NCBI GenBank assembly: GCA_026392265.1
Contig: JAPLCL010000130.1
Coordinates: 1-11,822 of the forward strand
DNA: 11,822 nucleotides
From: Actinomycetota bacterium
GTDB lineage: Bacteria; Actinomycetota; Thermoleophilia; UBA2241
Direction of reading: 5' to 3'
Positions within the stretch are counted from its first letter, which is position 1; each line of letters begins with the position of its first letter. Below the pieces are notes generated by a model. The model saw only the letters and a list, made by a program, of their open reading frames with translations, ran no database searches and was not told where the DNA came from. Of the stretch, positions 5,357 through 11,822 are shown one piece after another. A program made the translations under genes and the position numbers.

Positions 5357-7498
5357 TCAGGACCGAGTATCGTCGTCGAGCGGACTCCGGGCGCCTACCG
5401 CGTCTTCCGGGGTTTCGGCGACAGCCAGGAGTGTCCGCAACGCACCTTCGTCGAGCGTCGCGACGCCCAACCGGCCCGCCTTGGCCAGCTTGGAGCCGGG
5501 GTCCTCGCCGACGACCACATAGTCCGTGGCCTTGCTCACGGAGCCACTGACCCGGCCTCCCCGAGCCTCGATCAGCGCCTGCGCCTCGCCGCGGGTGAGC
5601 GACGGCAGCTTGCCGGTGAGGACGAACGACGTACCCGCCAGCGCCCCGTCGGCGCGTCGCGGATGTTCCTCCGCCAACCGCAGCCCCGCCACGCGGAGCT
5701 TCTCGAGCGTCTCGCGATTGTGCTCGTCGGCCAGATGCTGCGTCACTGCCTCGGCCACCACAGGCCCGACGCCGGGCACACCGGCGAGCTCCTCGGCGGA
5801 CGCTGCCTGCAGAGCCTCCATACTGGGGAATCCCTGGACCAGCGCCTGCGCCGTGACGGCGCCGACGTGGCGGATCCCGAGGGCGAACAGCACGCGCGCG
5901 AACGGCCGCGTTCTGGATTCGTCGAGCGAGCGTAAGACGCGGTCGGCGCGCTTCGCCTCACCGGTCTTCCGGTCGAGGGCGAACCCCTCCAGCTCGACCA
6001 GATCATCACGGTGCAGGGAATACAGGTCGGCCACGTCGCGGATCAGGTCCTCGGCATAGAGGTCCTCGACCAGCCTCTCACCGACGCCGTCGATATCCAT
6101 GGCACCCTTGCTCACGAAGTGCTTGATGCTCTCCACCAGCTGCGCGGGGCACGAGCGGTTCGGGCAGCGCACCGCGACCTCGCCGGTCTCGCGCACGACG
6201 TGCGAGCCGCAGGCGGGGCACGCCTCGGGCATGCGCCATTCGGGCAGGGCGGCGTGGCGCGCAGAGCGCTCCTCGCGCCGCCCGTCTTCGTCGACCCACC
6301 CGTCGAGCACCGGCCCCACGACCTGCGGGATGACGTCGCCGGCGCGCTGCAGGATCACGTCGTCGCCGGGGCGGATGTCCTTGCGACCGATGTCGTCTTC
6401 GTTGTGCAGTGTGGCGCGCTCGACCGTGACGCCGCTGACGAACACCGGCTCCAGCACCGCGAACGGCGTCAGTACCCCGGTACGCCCCACATTGACCTCG
6501 ATGCTGTGCAGGCGCGTGGTCACCGTCGTCGGCGCGAACTTGAAGGCGATCGCCCAGCGGGGATCGTGCGCGACGCTGCCGAGCGCCGTCTGGAGCGCGT
6601 AGGAGTCGACCTTGACCACGGCGCCGTCGATGTCGTAGTCCAGATCGGCGCGACGCTGCTCCCAGGCACGGCAGGTCGCGGCCGCGGCGTCGATGCCGTC
6701 CACCAAGACGATGTGGGGGTTCACGCGGAAGCCCTGCGCCCGCAGCCATTCCAGGGCGCTGTGGTGATCGGGCACGTCGACGCCCTCGCTGAAACCGATG
6801 GCGTAGCACCAGAGGTCGAGCGGGCGTTCCGCGGCGAGCGCCGGGTCGAGCTGACGGATGGACCCGGCGGCCGCGTTGCGCGGGTTGACGAACGCGCTCA
6901 GGCCGGCGGCCGCGCGCGCCTCGTTGAGGCGCGCGAAGGCGGCCAGCGGCAGGTACACTTCACCGCGCACCTCCACCACCGCCGGCGGCCGCGCGCCGTG
7001 CAGGCGCAGCGGCAGCGAGCCGATGGTGCGCAGGTTGGCGGTGACGTCCTCCCCCACCTCGCCGTTGCCGCGCGTGGCGCCGACCGCGAAGAGACCGTCG
7101 CGGTAAGTGAGCGAGATGGCGAGACCGTCGATCTTAGGCTCGACGACGTACCGGAACGGCGCGTCGTCGTATCCCCTACCCTCGAGAAAGCGTCGGTTGC
7201 GCTGATCCCACGCGAGCAGCTCAGCCTCGTCGCGGGCATTTGCCAGAGAGAGCATCGCCTCCAGGTGACGAACCTGCTCGAACTTCTCCAGGGGCGCGGC
7301 GCCCACGCGCTCGGTCGGCGAGTCGGGCGCGCGCAGGTCCGGATGCTCGGCCTCGAGCGCCTGCAGCTCGCGGTAGAGCGCGTCGTAGTCGGCATCGGCG
7401 ATCGCCGGCTGATCGAGCACGTAGTAGAGATACGCGTGATAGTTGAGGCTCTCGCGGAGCTCCGCGGCTCGCGCGGCGAGCCGGTCCAGGTCATTCAC
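5357..7498 (-). CDS. ligA: NAD+-dependent DNA ligase LigA
   Basis: A full-length 713-residue protein that seals nicks in replication and repair using NAD+. Domains in order: Ia (about 1-68; YHAYLYYVLD and ADADYDALYRELQALE are typical NAD-binding residues), adenylation domain with catalytic Lys122 in EPKIDGLAI, DGAVVKV (291-297), the OB-fold with GRTGVLTPFA (338-347), a zinc finger with Cys427, Cys430, Cys445 and Cys450, helix-hairpin-helix repeats (about 460-600) and a C-terminal BRCT domain (about 618-695) with FVLTGKL and TDYVVVGEDPGSK. All key residues are intact. GTG start with a G-rich site (GGGGGAGG) just upstream; the family's N-terminal alignment supports this start. It lies 34 nt downstream of the HAD phosphatase gene, so it is probably co-transcribed with surE and that gene. 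Confidence 0.97.
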   Translation of the reverse strand: MNDLDRLAARAAELRESLNYHAYLYYVLDQPAIADADYDALYRELQALEAEHPDLRAPDSPTERVGAAPLEKFEQVRHLEAMLSLANARDEAELLAWDQRNRRFLEGRGYDDAPFRYVVEPKIDGLAISLTYRDGLFAVGATRGNGEVGEDVTANLRTIGSLPLRLHGARPPAVVEVRGEVYLPLAAFARLNEARAAAGLSAFVNPRNAAAGSIRQLDPALAAERPLDLWCYAIGFSEGVDVPDHHSALEWLRAQGFRVNPHIVLVDGIDAAAATCRAWEQRRADLDYDIDGAVVKVDSYALQTALGSVAHDPRWAIAFKFAPTTVTTRLHSIEVNVGRTGVLTPFAVLEPVFVSGVTVERATLHNEDDIGRKDIRPGDDVILQRAGDVIPQVVGPVLDGWVDEDGRREERSARHAALPEWRMPEACPACGSHVVRETGEVAVRCPNRSCPAQLVESIKHFVSKGAMDIDGVGERLVEDLYAEDLIRDVADLYSLHRDDLVELEGFALDRKTGEAKRADRVLRSLDESRTRPFARVLFALGIRHVGAVTAQALVQGFPSMEALQAASAEELAGVPGVGPVVAEAVTQHLADEHNRETLEKLRVAGLRLAEEHPRRADGALAGTSFVLTGKLPSLTRGEAQALIEARGGRVSGSVSKATDYVVVGEDPGSKLAKAGRLGVATLDEGALRTLLAVAETPEDAVGARSPLDDDTRS

Positions 7499-7532
7499 GC
7501 CTCCCCCTTTCGCGCCGGCGCCGCGCCTGACG

Positions 7533-8225
7533 TCAGACGTCTCCGCCGGTGACGCGCACGCCCTCGCCGTGCAGGCAGAGGGCGAGCAGGTCGCGCGGCT
7601 CGGCCAGCCAGAAGTCGGGGCCGGCCGCCAGCAGCGCGTCGCGGCCGAACACGCCCCAGGCCACGGCGGCGGTGGTCATGCCCGCCGCCGCGCCCGCCTG
7701 GATGTCGAACGGGCTGTCGCCGACGTAGATGGAGCCGCCGGCCGTCGCGCCCAGCCGCTGCAGGCAAAGCCGCAGCGGCACCGGCGACGGCTTGTGCTCT
7801 GTGGTGTCGGTGGCGGTCACCACGACGTCGAAGTGCTTCTCGAGGCCCACGGCGCGGAAGGCCATTGCCGTCGTGTCGCGGCTCTTGCTCGTGACGATGC
7901 CGGTGCGGCGTCCGGCGGCCTTGAGCGCGTCGAGCACCTCTTCGATGCCTTCGTACCCGCGGATGAGCTCGTCGTGGCGACGGTGGTTATACTCGCGGTA
8001 CACGTCGTACAGCTCTTGCGCGTGCTCTGCCGACAGGTCCTCCATCTGGGTGCGCAGCGGCCGGCCCACACCGGCGAGGATGACGTCGTCGGACAGCACC
8101 TCGCCGAGCACGGTACTCGTGGTGTAGCGGAAGGACTCGACGATGAGCTCGACGGTGTCGACGACGGTACCGTCGAGATCGAACACGACGGGGTCGAACC
8201 CGGCCGGTGGCAGCGGCTCAGACAC
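7533..8225 (-). CDS. HAD-superfamily phosphatase (phosphoglycolate phosphatase / PpaX-like)
   Basis: A 230-residue protein with all four HAD motifs: D16-L-D18-G-T (Asp16 nucleophile, Asp18 acid/base), V-T112-S113-K (motif II), K145 in EHKPSPVP (motif III) and G169-D170-SPFD174 (motif IV). The helical cap between motifs I and II (about 22-90) is of the beta-phosphoglucomutase/Gph type. Known relatives hydrolyse phosphoglycolate, pyrophosphate or sugar phosphates; the substrate cannot be told from sequence. Start: GTG 8225-8223 overlaps the surE stop by 8 nt, with GGAGAG (8236-8231) 5 nt upstream inside surE. This implies translational coupling. The frame is open further upstream inside surE, but those extra codons antisense-shift the family N-terminus and are not used. 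Confidence 0.88.
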   Translation of the reverse strand: MSEPLPPAGFDPVVFDLDGTVVDTVELIVESFRYTTSTVLGEVLSDDVILAGVGRPLRTQMEDLSAEHAQELYDVYREYNHRRHDELIRGYEGIEEVLDALKAAGRRTGIVTSKSRDTTAMAFRAVGLEKHFDVVVTATDTTEHKPSPVPLRLCLQRLGATAGGSIYVGDSPFDIQAGAAAGMTTAAVAWGVFGRDALLAAGPDFWLAEPRDLLALCLHGEGVRVTGGDV

Positions 8226-9042
8226 GCAGTCTCTCCAGGTCGAGCTCCCAGGTGGCCAGGTCGGCGAGCAGCTCGGGATCGAGCAGGTCGTAGCGCAGCG
8301 GCGTGACTGCCACGCAGCCGCGGCCGACGACGTCGAAGTCGGTGTCGGCCCACTCCCCGGCCGTCGGATGATCGCAGGGGACGAAATGCTCGGAAGCGCC
8401 GGCCAGGGGGTCGGCGGCGGGCGCGCCGGCAGGCGCAGCCGGCCCGGCGCCGTCGGCACTGAGGAAGACGCGGTCCCAGCAGCTGGCGCCGCCGAGCCGC
8501 GCCGGGTGGATACCCGTGACCTCGGCCAGCGGTCTGTCCGGGAAGTTGATGTTGAGGATGCTGTGGCGAGGCAGACCGCGGGCGATCACGTGCTCGATCA
8601 TGGCACGCACCACCGGCGCCATCTCGGCCAGCCAGCGGGGAGCACGGCTCTCGACTGAGAAGGCCAGCGCGGGACGGCCGCGAAGCGCCGCCTCGAAGGC
8701 GGCGCCGACTGTGCCCGAGTACGTCACGTCGGCGCCCATATTGGCGCCGCAATTGACCCCCGAGACGACGAGGTCGGGGGCGGGGGCGCGGAGGCCGAGC
8801 AGGCCGATGCGGACGCAATCCGACGGCGTACCGTCGCAGGCGAGGCCGGGCCACGCCGCGCCGAAGGTCGTCGCCTCCAGGTGCAGCGGCAGATCGATGG
8901 TGATGCCGCGCGCGACCGCGCTCGCGTTGTGATCGGGAGCGATGGTGGTGATCTCGCCGAGGCCGTCGACAGCGCCGCGCAGCACGGCAAGGCCGGGGGC
9001 GTGGATGCCGTCGTCGTTGGTCAGCAGGATCTGCAGAGTCAC
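8218..9042 (-). CDS. surE: 5'/3'-nucleotidase SurE
   Basis: A 274-residue protein that dephosphorylates nucleoside 5'- and 3'-monophosphates in the cytoplasm and needs a divalent metal. Metal-site and family motifs: TND10-D11-GIHAPG, APDHNAS41 (35-41), GTPSDCV (71-77), SGVN97-CGANMG and TYSGTVGAA (107-115). A Gly/Ala/Pro-rich insertion at about 197-217 falls in a loop region. The C-terminal TPLRYDLL is typical. Start GTG 9042-9040: a TACAAT box ends 6 nt upstream, so the mRNA is probably leaderless. It is the first gene of a surE - HAD - ligA cluster. Confidence 0.95.
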   Translation of the reverse strand: MTLQILLTNDDGIHAPGLAVLRGAVDGLGEITTIAPDHNASAVARGITIDLPLHLEATTFGAAWPGLACDGTPSDCVRIGLLGLRAPAPDLVVSGVNCGANMGADVTYSGTVGAAFEAALRGRPALAFSVESRAPRWLAEMAPVVRAMIEHVIARGLPRHSILNINFPDRPLAEVTGIHPARLGGASCWDRVFLSADGAGPAAPAGAPAADPLAGASEHFVPCDHPTAGEWADTDFDVVGRGCVAVTPLRYDLLDPELLADLATWELDLERLRV

Positions 9043-9048
9043 GGCTCC

Positions 9049-9054
9049 ATTGTA
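9049..9054 (-). promoter_or_regulatory. -10 box (TACAAT) of surE, leaderless arrangement
   Basis: On the minus strand TACAAT ends 6 nt before the surE GTG, placing the expected transcription start at the start codon. A GGAG 2 nt before the GTG is too close to be a normal Shine-Dalgarno site. It has the same geometry as the box at 2212-2217. It would drive the surE - HAD - ligA cluster. Confidence 0.5.
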
Positions 9055-9220
9055 ACGGACGCGCCGGCGCGCGGTCGTCCCGCAGTGAGTCCTGGGTCGT
9101 CGCGACGCGGGCGTCTGCCAACGTCAACGCCGAGCGTGCCCTGTCACCCTCGCACACGGGTCCGACCTCCTGTAGCCTCTCACGCATACACCCATCCCGG
9201 GGGAGTTCGGCAGGAGAAGG

Positions 9221-9271
9221 ATGACCTTCGTCGTAGGAGTGCCCAGGCAAGGCTGCGAAGGAGCACGGTGA
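9221..9271 (+). CDS. 16-codon leader ORF overlapping the diguanylate cyclase start
   Basis: AGGAG (9212-9216) precedes ATG 9221 by 4 nt. Sixteen codons encode MTFVVGVPRQGCEGAR and end in TGA (9269-9271), which overlaps the GTG (9268-9270) of the downstream gene as GTGA. The overlap is the usual geometry for translational coupling. The peptide has no known motif. Its existence rests only on the start signal and the overlap. Confidence 0.35.
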   Translation: MTFVVGVPRQGCEGAR

Positions 9272-10170
9272 CCGACGCGAAGCACGCCCCCCACGATCTC
9301 GCTGGCCGTCGTCTGACGGTCCGTCGCATAGCCGCCCTCGTCGCCGCACTCACCGCCGTCTCGTGCCTCGTGTTCGTGCTCGGCGCCGACTACCTGTGGC
9401 CGCTCTTCATCTTTCCGCTGTTCCTCGGCGCCGTGTTCTTCTTCGAGCTCGGCAGCCTTGCCGTCACCTTCTGGCTGGGCAACTTCTTCGTGCTGTACTA
9501 CAGCGTCCGCACGCCGACGACGGCCGGCGTCGTGCGGCAGGCCCTCCTCGGGATGGTCCTCTTTTTCCTCGCCGGCCTCCTGCTGGGCCGGGTGCAGCGC
9601 AAGAACCACGAGATGCAGGCGCTGCTCGCGACCTCGTCGCTCACCGACCGCCTCACCGGTCTCTACAACTACGGCACCTTCGTCGATTACCTGCACAACG
9701 AGGTCACCAAGATCGACCGGTACGGCGGCGAGCTCACCCTCATCATGCTCGACCTCGACCACTTCAAGCAGTTCAACGACCGCCACGGGCACGAGACCGG
9801 TAACGACCTGCTACGGCGCGTTGGCGCAACGCTGCGCAACGCGGTACGCGACGCCGACATGGCGGCACGCTACGGCGGCGAGGAGTTCACCGTGCTCATC
9901 CGCGGCGACGAGACGCACGGCTACGAGCTCGCCGAGCGCCTGCGGCGCGCCATCGAGACCGCCGCCCTCCAGGTCCGCGGGGGCGGCGAGGTGTTCTGCA
10001 CGGTCTCGGCCGGTGTGGCCACGTACCCGATGGGCGCGGCCGACGAGACGGAGCTTGTGGAACGCGCCGACGAAGCCCTCTACGAGTCCAAACGCCGGGG
10101 GCGCAACCACGTCACCATCTACGCCGGTATGGCCGAACCGGGCGAGCTGCCGGCGAGCCTCAGCGCCTGA
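9268..10170 (+). CDS. Membrane diguanylate cyclase (GGDEF domain)
   Basis: A 300-residue protein. Hydrophobic segments at about 19-40, 43-60, 62-80 and 91-108 form an N-terminal membrane module of about four helices with no recognised sensor family. A short linker leads to the GGDEF domain (about 122-287). Active-site residues are present: metal-binding D162 in MLDLDHFKQFND, and GGEEF at 203-207 (the allowed GGEEF variant). The inhibitory I-site R194-D-A-D197 sits exactly five residues before GGEEF, so product inhibition by c-di-GMP is expected. Known: such enzymes make c-di-GMP from two GTP. GTG start with GAAGGAG (9257-9263) 4 nt upstream; its start overlaps the stop of a 16-codon leader ORF. 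Convergent with the degenerate GGDEF-EAL gene. Confidence 0.9.
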   Translation: MTDAKHAPHDLAGRRLTVRRIAALVAALTAVSCLVFVLGADYLWPLFIFPLFLGAVFFFELGSLAVTFWLGNFFVLYYSVRTPTTAGVVRQALLGMVLFFLAGLLLGRVQRKNHEMQALLATSSLTDRLTGLYNYGTFVDYLHNEVTKIDRYGGELTLIMLDLDHFKQFNDRHGHETGNDLLRRVGATLRNAVRDADMAARYGGEEFTVLIRGDETHGYELAERLRRAIETAALQVRGGGEVFCTVSAGVATYPMGAADETELVERADEALYESKRRGRNHVTIYAGMAEPGELPASLSA

Positions 10171-10200
10171 GGGCGGCCGCCCCTGCGGCCCGCCGCCCTC
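10169..10200. terminator. GC-rich hairpin between convergent genes
   Basis: GAGGGCGGC (10169-10177) pairs with GCCGCCCTC (10192-10200), leaving a 14-nt loop; the inner GGGCGGCCGCCC (10171-10182) is itself palindromic. It fills the 38-bp gap between two stop codons that face each other, and could end transcription from both sides. No T-run follows. Confidence 0.45.
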
Positions 10201-10208
10201 CCCGCGGG

Positions 10209-11525
10209 TCACCCCGCGAACGACACCTCGGGCAGTCGCGTATCCGGGCGCGCAAAGAGCTCGCCGCACGACAGCTCCACTCCGTTGCGAGCGAGGAGGC
10301 GCTGCTGTTCCGGAGTGCGCACGCCCGTGGCGACGAGCTGCGCCCCGATGCGGTCGCTGAAACGCACCAGGAGCTGGACCACCTCGACCGGTGTGAGCTC
10401 GCCGCCCATACCCGCGACCAGCGTGGGGTCGAGACCCAGGAACTCGGGTCTTGCCTCCGCGATCAGCTCCAGAGCGGTGAAATGGGCGCCGAGACCGGAG
10501 AGGCACAGCTGGAAGCCCATCTCGCGCACATCGGCGAGCGTGCGCAGCGACGACGCCGTGTTGGTGCCCAATTCGTCGGCGTCGATCTCGAACACGACGT
10601 GCTGAGGCACGAGCGCCTGGTTTAGCGAGTAGAACTCGCTCACCGCCACGACGGCGGCGTTGGGAAGCTCGGCGGCGGCACAGCCGAGGAACAGCAGGTC
10701 GTCGGGGCGCAGGCCGGCGGCGGCCGTGACCGTCGCCGCGCGGGCGGCGATACCGTATGACGCCAGCAGGCTCGAACGCCGGGCCACGTCGAGAAGCACG
10801 TCGGGAAGGCGGAGCGGCGAGTAGAACGGGCCGCGTACGCTGCTGCGATAGCCGATCACGCCCGCCGCCGCCGGTTCGACGACCGGCTCGAACAGGGGCT
10901 CGAGCTCGCCCCCCTCGACGCACGCCGCGAGCGTCCTCTCGAGCTCCTCGTCGTAGACGGCGGCGGCCTCCCCGGCAGCCTGCATCGCGAGAGCCAGGCC
11001 GTTCTGCAGGTTCTGCTCGAAGGTCAGGCTGTCATCGGCGCTGAGAACGGCCGCCCCGACCGACGGATGCACCCGGTCGTAGACGCCGGGGGCAAGGTCG
11101 TTGAGCAGCAGCGATTGCAGGCGCTCGTACACCCGGCGGGTGACGGCGGCGAGATCGTCGTCGGCGATCACCTGGGCGGATCGCGGCGGCGCGAGAAGCA
11201 CGATGAAGGCGTCATCGGTGAGCGTGAAGTCGCTCACCACATCGAGCCGCCGCAGGGTGCTGCCGGCCATGCTCTCGAGGTTGGCGGCCACGGCGTCGAG
11301 TATGTCGGCAACGATGCGCCAGCCGAAGATGGGCTCGAGGCGGCCGTAGCGGTCCAGGCTGATGTAGAGGATCGCGACCTTACCGCGCTTCTCAAGCTCG
11401 AGGCGGACGGAGTCGGCGACCAGATTGAGCGACGGGAGCCGCGACGGGCCGTCGCTGACGAGGCTGCGCAGGTTGGTGCGCGCCTTGCGCAAGGAATCGT
11501 CGGTCGGTCGCTGCAAGCTGCTCAC
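10209..11525 (-). CDS. Degenerate GGDEF-EAL protein (probably catalytically inactive)
   Basis: A 438-residue protein with no membrane segment. Residues about 30-195 follow a GGDEF fold (AILYISLDRYGRLEPIFGW), but the signature position reads TDDAFIVL (103-110) instead of GGDEF. Residues about 205-435 follow an EAL fold, yet the EAL triplet is RSS (227-229), the DDFGTG-like loop is SGLGAHFT (343-350), KxD becomes LGLD (363-366) and AEGVET becomes ATGVRT (399-404). The final G-E-LFARP matches the family's GxLFGRP. Loss of metal- and GTP-binding residues in both domains argues against making or breaking c-di-GMP; such proteins often act as binding receptors or adaptors. GTG 11525 lies very close to a G-run; TTG 11516 has a better spacing (about 8 nt) and may be the true start. 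It lies 15 nt downstream of the fmdB-like gene and is probably co-transcribed with it. Confidence 0.82.
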   Translation of the reverse strand: MSSLQRPTDDSLRKARTNLRSLVSDGPSRLPSLNLVADSVRLELEKRGKVAILYISLDRYGRLEPIFGWRIVADILDAVAANLESMAGSTLRRLDVVSDFTLTDDAFIVLLAPPRSAQVIADDDLAAVTRRVYERLQSLLLNDLAPGVYDRVHPSVGAAVLSADDSLTFEQNLQNGLALAMQAAGEAAAVYDEELERTLAACVEGGELEPLFEPVVEPAAAGVIGYRSSVRGPFYSPLRLPDVLLDVARRSSLLASYGIAARAATVTAAAGLRPDDLLFLGCAAAELPNAAVVAVSEFYSLNQALVPQHVVFEIDADELGTNTASSLRTLADVREMGFQLCLSGLGAHFTALELIAEARPEFLGLDPTLVAGMGGELTPVEVVQLLVRFSDRIGAQLVATGVRTPEQQRLLARNGVELSCGELFARPDTRLPEVSFAG

Positions 11526-11540
11526 CCCCCTGCCGGCGCG

Positions 11541-11822
11541 TCAGATCGCCTTCTGCTTCTCCTTGGGCTTACCGCCGTCCTCGGACGGCTTGGCGGACGA
11601 CGGCTCGGGCGCCTTCTCGCCACCGGAGGTCTCGTCCTGCGAGGAAGACGCGCCCTCGCCGGACGACTCACCGCCGCCGGTCGACCCGTCGCGGCCCCCG
11701 GGGCGACGACTGGAGCCCTTGCCGTAGTCGGTCGTGTAGAACCCTGAGCCCTTGAAATGGATGGCCACGGGATGGAGCACCTTGCGCAGCGTGCCGCCGC
11801 ACTTCTCGCAGGTCACGAGCGG
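11541..11822 (-). CDS. FmdB-family zinc-ribbon protein (5' end beyond right edge)
   Basis: The frame is open through the right edge and reads PLVTCEKCGGTLRKVL just before FKGSGFYTTDYGKG. In FmdB-family regulatory proteins a first CxxC pair lies about 20 residues earlier, so the true start is outside the window and the GTG at 11816 is internal. The visible CEKCGG is the second half of the zinc ribbon, and FKGSGFY(x)TDY is the family's signature. The last 55-60 residues are a low-complexity tail of Ser, Gly, Glu, Pro and Lys. Known members are small predicted zinc-binding proteins, first named from a formamidase gene cluster; the exact function is unknown. It is first in line with the degenerate GGDEF-EAL gene, 15 nt apart. 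Confidence 0.85.
   Translation of the reverse strand, partial: PLVTCEKCGGTLRKVLHPVAIHFKGSGFYTTDYGKGSSRRPGGRDGSTGGGESSGEGASSSQDETSGGEKAPEPSSAKPSEDGGKPKEKQKAI

Noticed and set aside
6011..7552. 513-codon open frame on the plus strand
   Set aside because: Antisense shadow of ligA, typical of GC-rich coding DNA; no protein family features. Similar long frames antisense to the esterase, mtbB, surE and the carboxypeptidase were dropped for the same reason.
1..11822. tRNA-Pyl (pylT) or other pyl genes in this window
   Set aside because: No cloverleaf with a CTA anticodon was found on reading both strands; the only tRNA is tRNA-Thr(UGU). No frame resembles PylS, PylB, PylC or PylD.
1..11822. CRISPR arrays, insertion sequences or tandem repeats
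   Set aside because: No regularly spaced repeats, transposase frames or terminal inverted repeats were seen.

Overview
The window is GC-rich bacterial chromosome. Start codons are mostly GTG (eight of nine callable starts), every gene whose end lies in the window stops with TGA, the tRNA gene encodes its own CCA, and two genes have TANNNT -10 boxes about 6-7 nt before the start codon, as in leaderless actinobacterial mRNAs. Together with a D-Ala-D-Ala carboxypeptidase and an NAD-dependent DNA ligase, this suggests a high-GC actinobacterium-like lineage. The methylamine methyltransferases suggest at least part-time anaerobic life. The taxonomic placement is inference only.

The standout feature is at 3423-4817 (- strand). 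This is a dimethylamine:corrinoid methyltransferase (MtbB) whose reading frame is broken once by TAG (3785-3783). The frame continues without any shift for another 119 residues of typical MtbB C-terminus and then stops at TGA. MtbB is one of the classic pyrrolysine proteins and carries its in-frame amber codon at this point, so the two apparent ORFs are best read as one 464-residue protein with Pyl345. A second, diverged mtbB runs off the left edge (1-413, - strand, first 137 complete codons; about 58% identical to the first by hand alignment). Its own amber codon, if present, would lie outside the window. No tRNA-Pyl, pylS, pylBCD, corrinoid protein or MtbA gene is visible here.

Layout from left to right: partial mtbB copy 1 (-); a secreted SGNH/sialate-O-acetylesterase-like hydrolase (-); tRNA-Thr(UGU) (-); a membrane-anchored D-Ala-D-Ala carboxypeptidase (+), convergent with and 1 nt from mtbB copy 2 (-); a roughly 540-bp spacer with three hairpins and a possible 34-codon ORF; a compact surE - HAD phosphatase - ligA cluster (-); a divergent membrane diguanylate cyclase (+) preceded by a 16-codon leader ORF that overlaps its start; a hairpin between convergent genes; a degenerate GGDEF-EAL protein (-); and the 3' part of an FmdB-family zinc-ribbon gene (-) running off the right edge.

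Functionally there are three groups. The first is methylamine demethylation (two mtbB copies, scattered rather than in an operon with their partners). The second is housekeeping (ligA, surE, HAD phosphatase, carboxypeptidase, tRNA-Thr). The third is c-di-GMP signalling (an active-looking cyclase with an intact inhibitory site, facing a GGDEF-EAL protein that has lost its signature residues).
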